Below are positions 17,233 through 25,445 of a stretch of 64,000 nt of DNA, one piece after another (within the stretch, counting starts at the first letter, position 1; each line of letters starts with the position of its first letter). The stretch is from positions 18,892 to 82,891 of the forward strand of contig JBBAKN010000005.1 in the NCBI GenBank assembly GCA_040403555.1, written 5' to 3'. Position numbers and translations under genes: made by a program. This DNA comes from JAIPAN01 sp040403555. GTDB taxonomy: Bacteria; Bacteroidota; Bacteroidia; Sphingobacteriales; Sphingobacteriaceae. The notes under the pieces were generated by a model that was not told where the DNA came from, searched no databases, and was given only the letters and a program-made list of their open reading frames with translations.

Positions 17233-18543
17233 ATGGCCCGTGAATTACTAGAAACTAAGCGTAAAGCATTAAAAATTAACCTCGATCCGAATATTTACGG
17301 AACTTTCGCCGAAATTGGTGCAGGGCAAGAGGTAGCTCGTAATTTTTTCACGGCAGGTGCCGCATCCGGAACCATCGCAAAAACCATATCGGCCTATGAT
17401 ATGGTTTTTAGTAATTCTATTTACGGTAGCGAAGAAAACGGTCGTTATGTAAGCAAATCGAGGTTAGATAAAATGCTTAGCCACGAGTTCGAGCTATTAA
17501 CTGAGCGGTTAAATGGCCCAGAATATGCTTCTAAAACCTTTTTTGCCTTTTCCGATACGGTAACTACCTTAAATTTTAGTAAAAGTAACGATCCGCATGG
17601 TTGGTTAGGCCTCCGTTTTCAAACAGAACCTAATGGCCCAGCCAACGATATTGTTTTCCACGTGCGTTTGTTAGATAGCGATGCTAGCTTACAACAACAC
17701 GTATTGGGTGTATTGGGGGTAAATTTGGTGTATGCTGCCTATTTTCACCATCAAGATATTCAAACCATGATAGAATCTTTAGCCGATAATTTGGCTCAAG
17801 GATCAGTAGAAATTGATATGGTAAGTCTACATGGCCCGGCTTTTAAAGATGCAGATGACCGTCTAGTAAACCTCTATTTAATTGCTAAAGGATTTTCTAG
17901 TGCAGCTATTTTTAATCCAAATGCCGAAGCTTGCCAAAGCAAAGACGTGTTGTACAAAAAGGATGTGATGATTTTACGTACCAAATTTGGGCAAAAATCA
18001 AATCCTAATTTCGAGTTGTTAAATACCGCCGTAGCTCAATTTAAACGCTCTCAAAATGTAAATGATGAGCAAGTTATTGTGTTAATAGAAGTGTTAATGA
18101 CCAATCTGCTAGACAGCTCTAAAGAGGTAAGTGCCGCAGATTTAGATGCTTTTGCAAGTAGGGCAGAGGCTTTATGTGCTACTGGTAATTATGTAATTGT
18201 TTCAAACTATACCCGTAATCATAAATTAGCACAGTATTTAAGCCGATGTAGTCCTCATAGTGTGGGTATTTCTACTAATATTTCTAATTTAAAACACATT
18301 TTTACTGCCGAGGAGTATGGCGAAAATTACACCGATGAATTATTGGCTTATGTGAGTGATTTGTTCAGTAAAAATGTAAAATTATATGCTTATCCGTATT
18401 TAGATAAGACCAATAACCAAATTATTACGATCCAGAACATGCCGGTTTCTCCAGAAGCAAAACCATTATTCGATTTCTTAGTGGGAAATGGCTATATCTC
18501 AGACATTGATGGTTTTGATGCCAAAGACGTGAAAACGGTTTAG
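17233..18543 (+). CDS. Conserved protein of unknown function, 436 aa
   Basis: A soluble 436-residue protein with no signal peptide or membrane segment. It has a strongly conserved look, with an N-terminal block (LLETKRKALKINLDP, then GTFAEIGAGQEVARNFF) that I recall from proteins of Bacteroidota and Cyanobacteria carrying conflicting database names such as TonB-dependent receptor or nicotinate-nucleotide adenylyltransferase. Neither name fits: there is no barrel, no TonB box that I trust, and no HxGH nucleotidyltransferase motif. Other features are FSDTVTTLNF near 116 and DPHGWLGLRFQ near 132. No catalytic residues can be named. It is followed by convergent yajQ with a four-base overlap. Confidence 0.85.
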   Translation: MARELLETKRKALKINLDPNIYGTFAEIGAGQEVARNFFTAGAASGTIAKTISAYDMVFSNSIYGSEENGRYVSKSRLDKMLSHEFELLTERLNGPEYASKTFFAFSDTVTTLNFSKSNDPHGWLGLRFQTEPNGPANDIVFHVRLLDSDASLQQHVLGVLGVNLVYAAYFHHQDIQTMIESLADNLAQGSVEIDMVSLHGPAFKDADDRLVNLYLIAKGFSSAAIFNPNAEACQSKDVLYKKDVMILRTKFGQKSNPNFELLNTAVAQFKRSQNVNDEQVIVLIEVLMTNLLDSSKEVSAADLDAFASRAEALCATGNYVIVSNYTRNHKLAQYLSRCSPHSVGISTNISNLKHIFTAEEYGENYTDELLAYVSDLFSKNVKLYAYPYLDKTNNQIITIQNMPVSPEAKPLFDFLVGNGYISDIDGFDAKDVKTV

Positions 18544-19031
18544 TTCCGCATATTTATAAACTGCAGAGGTTGGCCAAAATCTTGGCCACGGCAAAGAGAA
18601 ATTACTGCCTGTAAATCATCTAATTTCTTGCCTTGTACACGCAATTGATCATCCATAATAGAAGCTTGCACTTTTATGCCACTATCTTTTATGTTTTTTG
18701 CTAATTTTTTGGCAGTTTCTTTATCTATTCCCTCTTTAATTTTAATTTCTTTGCGAATCATATTGCCCGATGCATAGTGCTCTTTTCCCATATCTAGGCA
18801 AGCCGGATCGATTTGCTGTTTTACCATTCTAGAAATAATAGCATCTTGAATGGCTTTTAAACGCATATCGTCTTCGGTAACAATCAGTACCGTATTGGTC
18901 TTTTTGTCTAACTCTACGGTGCTGTTTGACCCATTAAAATCATAGCGATTTAAAATTTCCTTTTTGGCTGTATTAATGGCATTATCTAGGGTTTGGCCAT
19001 CTACTTTACTCACAATATCAAATGAAGGCAT
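18540..19031 (-). CDS. YajQ-family nucleotide/cyclic-di-GMP-binding protein
   Basis: A 163-residue protein of the UPF0234/YajQ family: two ferredoxin-like domains with the N-terminal signature MPSFDIVSKVDGQTLDNAIN. Family members bind tRNA or nucleotides, and some Xanthomonas members bind cyclic di-GMP and modulate a transcription factor; whether this one does cannot be told. Length matches the usual ~160. It lies 29 bases after the DUF3050 gene on the same strand, so the two may share a transcript. A TATCTTTA box at 19050-19043 could be a weak separate promoter. Confidence 0.92.
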   Translation of the reverse strand: MPSFDIVSKVDGQTLDNAINTAKKEILNRYDFNGSNSTVELDKKTNTVLIVTEDDMRLKAIQDAIISRMVKQQIDPACLDMGKEHYASGNMIRKEIKIKEGIDKETAKKLAKNIKDSGIKVQASIMDDQLRVQGKKLDDLQAVISLCRGQDFGQPLQFINMRN

Positions 19032-19060
19032 ATTTTTTATTTTAAAGATACGTAAATAGA

Positions 19061-19843
19061 TTAGGCAAGTTCAGCTTGTTTTTCTAAAGCAAGCATAACC
19101 CCATCCCAAAGGGCAATTCTGTGCATTAATCCGAGTTTAACGGCTTCTAAAGCTTCTGCTTTTTTACCCTCATCGGCAGCAATTAAATTTTCGGTCATAG
19201 CGATAGCCAAATGGCTGTGGTGGTCGCCATCAACTTCTATATGACGTTCTAAATAATACTGAAAAATTGCCGCTTCGTTATCAGTTTTAATATTGATGTC
19301 TTGCACCAAAGCAATAAACATATCTGGAATTAAATCTTCGCGACCAAAAGTAAATACTGCCGCCTGAACGTGGGATTTGTTTTCTTCAATTACCCTAAAG
19401 GTGTAGCGTACAAAGTTTTTAATACTTTCATCAATATCTAATTGGTTTAGAGCTTCTGTTATGGATAAACCATTTGTAATGTATTCAATCAGACGGTTTA
19501 TTGCTGAGGTATCAGCACCGGCTTGCTTCATAGCTTTTAAATAAAGTTCAAAATGACTAATGTGATTACCATCTTGGTCAATATCGCTTTCTTCGCCCAC
19601 CACAATTTCGTTAATTAAAAAGCGGGTAGCTGGCGAACCTACGGGCAGCCAAGGACTTTTTACACAGGTAAGATTGCTTTGCAAAGCTTTTAAAAGCGAC
19701 ATGAAATCCCACACAGCAAATACATGGTGATGCATAAATATGCGTAAATCGTTCGTAGAGTTAATTCTCTTGTAAACCGGATGATTTACTAACTGTTGCC
19801 GTAGGTCGGTAATTTCTTGCTGAATAAATTGAGTGCTGGTCAT
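19061..19843 (-). CDS. DUF3050 protein, haem-oxygenase-like fold
   Basis: A 260-residue soluble helical protein. The run HHHVFAVWDFMSLLKAL at 38-54 is the DUF3050 hallmark. Pfam, as I recall, puts the family in the haem-oxygenase-like clan. Three places look like the ligand set of haem-oxygenase-like diiron oxidases: Glu84/Glu85 with His94 or His97, Glu169 in GREDLIPDMF, and His201, Asp205 and His208 in HX3DX2H spacing. That reading is inference from pattern, and no substrate is known. It precedes yajQ by 29 bases and is preceded by an XRE regulator gene 82 bases upstream on the same strand. Confidence 0.85.
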   Translation of the reverse strand: MTSTQFIQQEITDLRQQLVNHPVYKRINSTNDLRIFMHHHVFAVWDFMSLLKALQSNLTCVKSPWLPVGSPATRFLINEIVVGEESDIDQDGNHISHFELYLKAMKQAGADTSAINRLIEYITNGLSITEALNQLDIDESIKNFVRYTFRVIEENKSHVQAAVFTFGREDLIPDMFIALVQDINIKTDNEAAIFQYYLERHIEVDGDHHSHLAIAMTENLIAADEGKKAEALEAVKLGLMHRIALWDGVMLALEKQAELA

Positions 19844-19850
19844 ACTTATG

Positions 19851-19858
19851 CAAGTATA
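19851..19858 (-). promoter_or_regulatory. Possible -7 box of the DUF3050 gene
   Basis: TATACTTG on the minus strand matches TAnnTTTG at seven of eight positions and ends seven bases before the ATG at 19843, giving a very short leader. Confidence 0.35.
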
Positions 19859-19925
19859 ACCAGTCTTTTTTACCCAATATAATTTAAGTTAGAATTTGAA
19901 TATTTTATGACAAGATTTAGAATTT

Positions 19926-20258
19926 TTAGGCCAATTCTTTTCGTTTGATTTCAAGCCCTATTTCATCGATAAGGTAGTCGTTATAAATTTTTTGAGTTTT
20001 AATTTTAGGCTCAAACATAGAACCGATACCACAAACCAACCAAGTAGGAGACAAGCCAAATTCTTTAGAAAGACATTGGATTTTATCAACGGTAATGTCA
20101 TTGTCGCCATTTTCCATTCTAAAATAACCTACTTGTGTAATGTTTAAAATATTGGCCATGTCTTTCTGGGTGAATTTTAGCAACACTCTTAATTCTTTTA
20201 AACGTAAACTTCTAAGTTTTTTTTGGTACCTGGTGTTGGGAGATTTAATGGCTTCCAT
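19926..20258 (-). CDS. XRE-type helix-turn-helix regulator
   Basis: A 110-residue DNA-binding protein. Residues about 20-75 form an XRE/Cro HTH: LRVLLKFTQKDMANIL, then TQVGYFRMENG as the recognition helix region, then KIQCLSKEFGLSPTWLV. The remaining ~35 residues are charged and may be for dimerisation. No toxin, methylase or phage gene adjoins, so this is a lone regulator. A palindrome 44 bases upstream (20302-20321) may be its own operator. It could control the DUF3050 gene next on its strand, though that gene has a possible promoter of its own. Confidence 0.85.
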   Translation of the reverse strand: MEAIKSPNTRYQKKLRSLRLKELRVLLKFTQKDMANILNITQVGYFRMENGDNDITVDKIQCLSKEFGLSPTWLVCGIGSMFEPKIKTQKIYNDYLIDEIGLEIKRKELA

Positions 20259-20301
20259 AGTTATTTTGTTTTAGATATATATCCCATATAACTACTTAGA
20301 G

Positions 20302-20321
20302 TTTGGTAAAATTGTACCAAA
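20302..20321. promoter_or_regulatory. Palindromic operator candidate upstream of the XRE gene
   Basis: TTTGGTA and TACCAAA form a perfect seven-base inverted repeat with a six-base spacer, in the 100-base gap between the YihY gene and the XRE regulator. A third copy of TTTGGTA lies at 20222-20228, inside the start of the XRE coding region. Spacing of about 13 bases between half-site centres suits an HTH dimer. Autoregulation is inference. Confidence 0.45.
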
Positions 20322-20358
20322 TCGAAAATATATTTTAGTTTTCCAACATGATGTAGAA

Positions 20359-21342
20359 TTATTTAGGCTGATTCTTTAAACCCAAGTTTTTTCTGAAACG
20401 TAATAATTGGGGTTTCGCCAATCGTAAACTTCTCTTAGAAAGTTCTATGCTGGCATTTAATTCAAATCCAATAAGAATAATAAGCGAATTGATGTACATC
20501 CAAATCATCATTACAATGAGTGTACCAATGGAGCCATATAGTTTATTGTAGGTGCTGAAATTATTGATGTAATAGGCGAATCCTACAAATGTTAGAATGG
20601 CTAATACGGTAGCTAGCCAAGATCCGGGACTAAAAAATTTCCATTTTTTGCGGGTAGCCGGGCCGTATTTATAAACCATAGAAATGGTCATAAAATAGAG
20701 TCCGGTAAGCGTAGTCCATCGGGCTAATTCTACCACTAAAATTAAGAAATATCTGTTTATACCCAATTTAGTACGCATTAAGCCCGCTAAGTATTCGCCG
20801 AAGGCAATGACACTTAGCCCGAAAATGAGGGCAAAAACTATCATAAAGGTAAGGACAGTAGCTACGATACGCTGTTTCCACCACGATCTGTTTTCGTTTA
20901 CCAATGAGGCTTTGTTAAAGGCGATCATAAGTTTGTGTACGCCATTGGTAGCAAAAAACAAGGCTAAAAAGAAACCGAATGAAAGCAATTTCGCATTTTG
21001 ATTGCGAACAATATCTTCGAGAGTTGTTTGTACGGCTAAGAATGCGTTTTTAGGCAATACCATTTGCATTAAACTGAGGAGCTGCTCTTGGAAGTTTGAA
21101 ATGGGTATATAAGGTATAAGCGTAAATAAAAAGATGATTCCAGGAAAAATAGCCAACATAAACGTATAGGCCAAAGAGGAAGCTTTATTTACAAGCGATT
21201 CTTTCCCTAATTCTTTGAAGAAAAAACTTGCAACCGTGTACAAAGGCAATGGTTTAAAGCCGGGTAGTATCAATACCTTTGTCCATTCTATTAAAATGAA
21301 ATAAGGTTTAAATCGCAAAAACCAACGGTGTGCAGCGTTCAT
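20359..21342 (-). CDS. YihY/BrkB-family inner-membrane protein
   Basis: A 327-residue protein with about six membrane helices and the YihY core: SLAYTFMLAIFPGIIFLFTL near residue 60, a region around FATNGVHKLMIAFN near 132, and GSIGTLIVMMIWMYINSLI near 270. The old name RNase BN is wrong for this family; its role is unsettled, with transport or envelope functions suggested. The start overlaps the thioesterase stop by one base (TAATG), making it the last gene of the envelope cluster. Confidence 0.9.
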   Translation of the reverse strand: MNAAHRWFLRFKPYFILIEWTKVLILPGFKPLPLYTVASFFFKELGKESLVNKASSLAYTFMLAIFPGIIFLFTLIPYIPISNFQEQLLSLMQMVLPKNAFLAVQTTLEDIVRNQNAKLLSFGFFLALFFATNGVHKLMIAFNKASLVNENRSWWKQRIVATVLTFMIVFALIFGLSVIAFGEYLAGLMRTKLGINRYFLILVVELARWTTLTGLYFMTISMVYKYGPATRKKWKFFSPGSWLATVLAILTFVGFAYYINNFSTYNKLYGSIGTLIVMMIWMYINSLIILIGFELNASIELSKRSLRLAKPQLLRFRKNLGLKNQPK

Positions 21343-21749
21343 TAATTAAAAAACGGCTTTACTTTGTTTAAAAATTCTTCAGACGGAAGACATGGCTTGT
21401 TTTTTACCATGTCAACGAAAACAAGGGTAGTTTCACCCACATTAATGAGCTCTTCTTGCTCATTATATAACTCATAGTTGAAGTGAATTCGTATGCCCGG
21501 CATTTTTTCAATAATCACTTTTACGGTAATTTCTTGGTCGTATAGTGCGGGTTTAATGTATTTGCATTTAAGCTCTAAAACTGGCATCATTATACCCGAG
21601 GCCTCCATAGATTCGTAGGTCATGCCTAGGCTACGGAGTAATTCTACACGCCCTACTTCGTAAAATTGGGCGTAGTTGCCGTAGTACATATAGCCCATTT
21701 GGTCTGTTTCGCCATAGCGTACGCGTATTTTGGTGGAATGAATGAGCAT
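21342..21749 (-). CDS. YbgC-type acyl-CoA thioesterase
   Basis: A 135-residue hot-dog-fold protein of the 4HBT/YbgC group. The motif TDQMGYMYYGNYAQFYEVGR (residues 16-35) contains the catalytic Asp and following Tyr of the family. It hydrolyses acyl-CoA thioesters of unknown chain type. It is joined by one-base TAATG overlaps to mltG before it and the YihY gene after it. A second thioesterase of the same fold lies at 24976-25398. Confidence 0.9.
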   Translation of the reverse strand: MLIHSTKIRVRYGETDQMGYMYYGNYAQFYEVGRVELLRSLGMTYESMEASGIMMPVLELKCKYIKPALYDQEITVKVIIEKMPGIRIHFNYELYNEQEELINVGETTLVFVDMVKNKPCLPSEEFLNKVKPFFN

Positions 21750-22801
21750 TATTTCTTTATATTTCTATCGTTTAGGGCCTGCTGAAATCGTTTGGCATTG
21801 GCCAGGTGTTCGCCTAAATTACTGGCAAAGTTATGCGTTCCAGAGAAATCTTCTTTGGCACACATGTAAATATAGTTGTGCGTTTTTGCATTTAAAACGG
21901 CATCAATAGCAGCAATACTTGGCATACTAATAGGGCCTGGAGGCAAACCGGTGTGCATATAGGTGTTGTACGGAGAATCTTTACGCAAATGTTTGTTCAA
22001 TACACGGCGTATGGTAAAATCATTGTTGGCAAAAATTACAGTGGGGTCGGCCTCTAATTTTATTCCCTGATTTAATCTATTCAAATACAAGCCGGCAATT
22101 ATGGGCATTTCACGATCAACTAATGCTTCTGAATCTACAATAGAGGCTAAAGTGCTTACTTCAGCGGTACTCAGATTTAGTTTTTTGGCTTTTGCCAAAC
22201 GCTCTTCGTTCCAAAATTGCTGGTAGTTTTCAAACATTTTAGTGAAAAAGGTCTTTGCATCGGTATTCCAATAAAACTCATAGCTATTGGGAATGAAAAC
22301 GGTGTACACATTATCGGGGGTAAAGCCATAAGCATGTACAAATTCAGTAGAATCTAGCAGTTTACTGATAGATATGCTATCGGCTTCTAGTTTCTTAGAA
22401 ACCATACCTACAAAGTTTTCTTTTAATCGAATATTTTGAAAATACAGGGTAACGGGTTCTTGGTTGCCCGATTTTAGTATATTTATTAAACGTCGGTTGC
22501 TCATGCCCGCAGAAAGGCGGTATTTACCGGGTTTAATTTTTTTTCCGAAGTTCATTTTCTCTGCAGCCCATCTAAAACCGGCGGTATCGTTTAAAAGTTG
22601 TTGCTCTTTACATATAGACATCAGCTCTTCAAAGGTAGAGCCAGTTGGAATATAGAGGTATTCGGCTCTATCTGTTACGTTGCTGCCAATAAATCTCCAA
22701 ACATATTTACCCGTTGTTATGCCTCCAATAAGGAGTAAAAAAGCAATAAACGCTAGAATTAGTTTAAGGCTCGATTTCTTTTTCGTCGTTTTTTTGTTCA
22801 T
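21749..22801 (-). CDS. mltG: Endolytic murein transglycosylase MltG
   Basis: A 350-residue protein with one N-terminal membrane helix (about 13-33) and a YceG domain. The likely catalytic Glu225 is in ASIVDSEAL, and GLPPGPISMPS near 292 is the other family mark. MltG cuts nascent glycan strands in the periplasm and sets their length. It follows the rhodanese gene by three bases and overlaps the thioesterase gene by one, in a cluster led by a PASTA protein, which fits cell-wall work. Confidence 0.93.
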   Translation of the reverse strand: MNKKTTKKKSSLKLILAFIAFLLLIGGITTGKYVWRFIGSNVTDRAEYLYIPTGSTFEELMSICKEQQLLNDTAGFRWAAEKMNFGKKIKPGKYRLSAGMSNRRLINILKSGNQEPVTLYFQNIRLKENFVGMVSKKLEADSISISKLLDSTEFVHAYGFTPDNVYTVFIPNSYEFYWNTDAKTFFTKMFENYQQFWNEERLAKAKKLNLSTAEVSTLASIVDSEALVDREMPIIAGLYLNRLNQGIKLEADPTVIFANNDFTIRRVLNKHLRKDSPYNTYMHTGLPPGPISMPSIAAIDAVLNAKTHNYIYMCAKEDFSGTHNFASNLGEHLANAKRFQQALNDRNIKK

Positions 22802-22804
22802 AAA

Positions 22805-23113
22805 TTAGTTACGTTGAAGATGTTTTTGCCAGCCCAATAGGCCGTCGTGTAAATTAAGTACATTTTTAAATCCGGCTGCTTCTAATACGCTGCAAGCCGT
22901 TAAACTCCGAATGCCTCGTTGGCAAATCACCACAATTTCTTCTTCCAGATCAATTTCTAAGTCGTCTATACCCTGTATTAAGTGACCCAAGGGGATATTT
23001 TCTCCACCAATATTAAAGGTGTGAAACTCTAATTCCTCACGTACATCAAGAAGCACAGGGCTTTGCCCCGCTTGTAATTTTGCGTGTAATTCGCTTGCAG
23101 AAATACCGTTCAT
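22805..23113 (-). CDS. Single-domain rhodanese
   Basis: A 102-residue rhodanese-like protein with DVREELEF at 23-30 and the active loop CQRGIRS with Cys64. No signal peptide, so cytosolic. Such proteins move sulfane sulfur; the physiological partner is unknown. Its start overlaps the stop of the PASTA gene by one base and it ends three bases before mltG, so it is locked into the envelope operon although its link with wall synthesis is unclear. Confidence 0.9.
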   Translation of the reverse strand: MNGISASELHAKLQAGQSPVLLDVREELEFHTFNIGGENIPLGHLIQGIDDLEIDLEEEIVVICQRGIRSLTACSVLEAAGFKNVLNLHDGLLGWQKHLQRN

Positions 23114-23877
23114 TAATTACCTCCGAGTACTAAATCAACGCTGCTACCAATGGGAACTTTATTCAACGAATCGCTTAGAGCTGGACTTTGTTTACTAATT
23201 TTTAAGTTGATAGTATCTCTAGAAGAACCCTGAAAACTAATTATTCCCACTTTTAAGGAGGATCCCGATAAAGCCATACGGGCTTCGCCAAGTGTTAAAC
23301 CAACCAAATCCGGAATATCAACCTCACTAGCGCCCAAGCCATCGCCAAGCACTAAATTTACGACAGAACCTTTCGGAATTTCGTCGCCAGCTTGTAGCGC
23401 TCTCCCTCTAAATAAAAACTGCAATACTACATCTTTGGCCACATCCGAAACATACGTGGTATCGCCCACTTTTAAGCCAAAATTACTCAAGGTAGCTTCT
23501 GCCTCTAAATAGGTTTTATTACTTAAATCCGGAAAGCGCACAATAGGCGAAAGGCGGGTTATCACCGTTAAATAAATGGTTCTATTAAATTTTACATTGG
23601 TATTTGGGTCTGGATCTTGTTCAATAACAATACCTGCAGCTTGATTTGGTTGGTATACCGAATCTATTTGGTATCTAAAGCCTTGCGATTCTAAAACCTG
23701 AATGGCACTTTCAATAGGTAAGCCTTTTAACTTGGGTACGGCAACACTTTCGCCGTGATGTGTATAAAAACGTAAGCTATAAAAGGTAATCAGTAGGAAA
23801 GCAACAAGCACAGCTAAGGCCCAGTATAAATTAGTACGAAACGTTTTGGTAGTTAAATAGCCAAAGAAATTGCCCAT
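23113..23877 (-). CDS. PASTA-domain membrane protein
   Basis: A 254-residue protein starting at the ATG at 23877, followed by one membrane helix (about 17-35) and three PASTA repeats (about 45-110, 112-182 and 184-254), each opening with a P-x-L or PDL element. An in-frame upstream ATG at 23985 would add 36 residues across the divergent promoter region and is unlikely. PASTA domains usually bind muropeptides or lipid II on kinases and penicillin-binding proteins; this one has no kinase or transpeptidase. It heads the operon with rhodanese, mltG, thioesterase and YihY. Confidence 0.88.
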   Translation of the reverse strand: MGNFFGYLTTKTFRTNLYWALAVLVAFLLITFYSLRFYTHHGESVAVPKLKGLPIESAIQVLESQGFRYQIDSVYQPNQAAGIVIEQDPDPNTNVKFNRTIYLTVITRLSPIVRFPDLSNKTYLEAEATLSNFGLKVGDTTYVSDVAKDVVLQFLFRGRALQAGDEIPKGSVVNLVLGDGLGASEVDIPDLVGLTLGEARMALSGSSLKVGIISFQGSSRDTINLKISKQSPALSDSLNKVPIGSSVDLVLGGN

Positions 23878-23906
23878 GTGTTTTTTGTTAAACGGTAATT
23901 CGATTT

Positions 23907-23914
23907 CAAATTTA
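23907..23914 (-). promoter_or_regulatory. -7 box of the PASTA-mltG operon
   Basis: TAAATTTG on the minus strand is an exact -7 match 29 bases before the ATG at 23877. It lies in the 108-base region shared with divergent ddl. Confidence 0.4.
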
Positions 23915-23945
23915 ATCGAAAAATAAGGAAATAGGAAGATTAATC

Positions 23946-23980
23946 TTGCTAAATAGCTTCGCAATTTTACCCTATATTTG
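23946..23980 (+). promoter_or_regulatory. Promoter of ddl
   Basis: TATATTTG at 23973-23980 is an exact -7 match, with a TTG at 23946-23948 that could be the -33 element. The box ends five bases before the ATG at 23986, so the mRNA would have almost no leader. Confidence 0.55.
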
Positions 23981-23985
23981 ATCAT

Positions 23986-24966
23986 ATGAAGAAAACCATT
24001 GCCCTTATTACCGGCGGATTCACAGGCGAATCTGTTATTTCTTTAAAAAGTGCCGCTCAAATTGAGCAGAATTTAGATGCCACTAAGTTTGAGGTCTACA
24101 AAATTATCATTAGCCCCCAATCGTGGTATTATGAGGCCAATGGGCAAACAGTTGAGGTAGATAAAAATGATTTTAGTTTAGTAATAGGTGGTAAAAAAGT
24201 ACTTTTTGATGCGGTATTTGTGGGTTTACACGGTTCACCAGGGGAAGATGGTAAGCTACAAGGCTATTTTGATATGTTGGGAATCCCTTACACCAGTTGC
24301 GATGCACTAACGTCGGCGATTAGTATGAATAAGGGCTATACCAAAGCCATTGTAGCTGATATCCCGCATTTATTTGTGGCCCGTTCTTGCCAGTTCTTCT
24401 CTAATATTCCGGCAAACGCCGAAACCATAAGTACAACACTTAAACTCCCATATTTCGTAAAACCAAATAATGGCGGAAGTAGCATTGGTATGAGCAAAGT
24501 AAATGCCACTGCCGAATTGCCCAATGCATTAAAATCGGCTTTTAAAGAAGATACCCAGGTTTTGGTTGAGGAGTTTATTAAAGGCAGAGAATTTACCATT
24601 GGGGTATATCTTGGTAAAAATAGCATTCAGGTTCTTCCATCTACCGAAATTATTTCGTCTAAAGAATTTTTCGATTTTGAAGCCAAATATACCCCCGGCG
24701 TTTCCGAAGAAATTACTCCCGGCCGTATGAGCCAAGAAGAAAAAGATAGAGTAGAAGGGATAGTGAGAGCGGTATACAATAAATTAAATTGTAGGGGCGT
24801 AGTGCGTATCGATTATATTTTAGAAGAATCTAGCGGTAATTTTTACTTTATTGAAATTAATACTGTGCCCGGTCAATCTGAAAATAGCATTATCCCACAG
24901 CAGGTGCGTGCTACAGGGCGTAGCGTGCAAGATTTTTATACGGAGTTGTTAGAGGTAGTACTCTAA
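23986..24966 (+). CDS. ddl: D-alanine--D-alanine ligase
   Basis: A 326-residue ATP-grasp enzyme joining two D-alanines for peptidoglycan. The N-terminal ITGGFTGESVISLKSA binds the first D-Ala region; GLHGSPGEDGKLQGYFDMLG near 85 and PYFVKPNNGGSSIG near 154 are typical; the metal-site FIEINTVPGQSENS near 287 is intact. Length is slightly above the usual ~310. It is transcribed away from the PASTA-mltG operon through a shared intergenic region, so wall genes face both ways. Confidence 0.94.
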   Translation: MKKTIALITGGFTGESVISLKSAAQIEQNLDATKFEVYKIIISPQSWYYEANGQTVEVDKNDFSLVIGGKKVLFDAVFVGLHGSPGEDGKLQGYFDMLGIPYTSCDALTSAISMNKGYTKAIVADIPHLFVARSCQFFSNIPANAETISTTLKLPYFVKPNNGGSSIGMSKVNATAELPNALKSAFKEDTQVLVEEFIKGREFTIGVYLGKNSIQVLPSTEIISSKEFFDFEAKYTPGVSEEITPGRMSQEEKDRVEGIVRAVYNKLNCRGVVRIDYILEESSGNFYFIEINTVPGQSENSIIPQQVRATGRSVQDFYTELLEVVL

Positions 24967-24975
24967 AAAACAGTT

Positions 24976-25398
24976 TTAAATAGAGTATTTTTCTATCATT
25001 TCTTCGGTAATGCGCATGCCCATACCCGTTTTGAGATCAATCATCACATAATCGAACCAGCCATCACAGCTTATTTTGTTTGTTTTTTTATTTACAATCT
25101 CAAACTTCACTTTACAACCCTTGTTATTAATCGTTTCTATGCCCGTTTTCACCATAAATTCGTCGCCAAGGCCCAATGGACGTTTGTAGTCTACAAAAGC
25201 GGTTCTTACTACCCAACCATAGCCTTTTGACATAAATTCCTCCATTGACATGCCGTAAAAACGTTCCATTTGTTCGTAACGTGCAGCCAGCACGTAATCA
25301 AAATAGGTACTGTTGTGCACGTGATTAAACATGTCAATATCGTCGGGGCGTACTTTAAATTCGCTTGTAAAGCTGCTGTACAAAGGCTGTTCACTCAT
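24976..25398 (-). CDS. 4-hydroxybenzoyl-CoA-type acyl-CoA thioesterase
   Basis: A 140-residue hot-dog-fold protein. VRPDDIDMFNHVHNSTYFDY (residues 17-36) matches the 4HBT active-site region, with an Asp and the nearby NHVHN. The substrate is not predictable. It is transcribed alone and converges on ddl with nine bases between stops. A CATCTTTG box lies four bases before its ATG at 25398. Confidence 0.88.
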   Translation of the reverse strand: MSEQPLYSSFTSEFKVRPDDIDMFNHVHNSTYFDYVLAARYEQMERFYGMSMEEFMSKGYGWVVRTAFVDYKRPLGLGDEFMVKTGIETINNKGCKVKFEIVNKKTNKISCDGWFDYVMIDLKTGMGMRITEEMIEKYSI

Positions 25399-25402
25399 CT
25401 AG

Positions 25403-25410
25403 CAAAGATG
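25403..25410 (-). promoter_or_regulatory. Possible -7 box of the thioesterase gene
   Basis: CATCTTTG on the minus strand matches TAnnTTTG at seven of eight positions and ends four bases before the ATG at 25398, the same spacing as several other genes here. Confidence 0.4.
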
Positions 25411-25445
25411 CTAAATATTTTATATCAACCAGATTTAAGCTAAAA

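Noticed and set aside
19926..20258. XRE gene as antitoxin or phage repressor
   Set aside because: No toxin, second small gene or phage gene is adjacent; the neighbours are ordinary chromosomal genes.
23878..23985. N-terminal extension of the PASTA protein to 23985
   Set aside because: It would translate through the divergent promoter region and places 36 non-conserved residues before the membrane helix.
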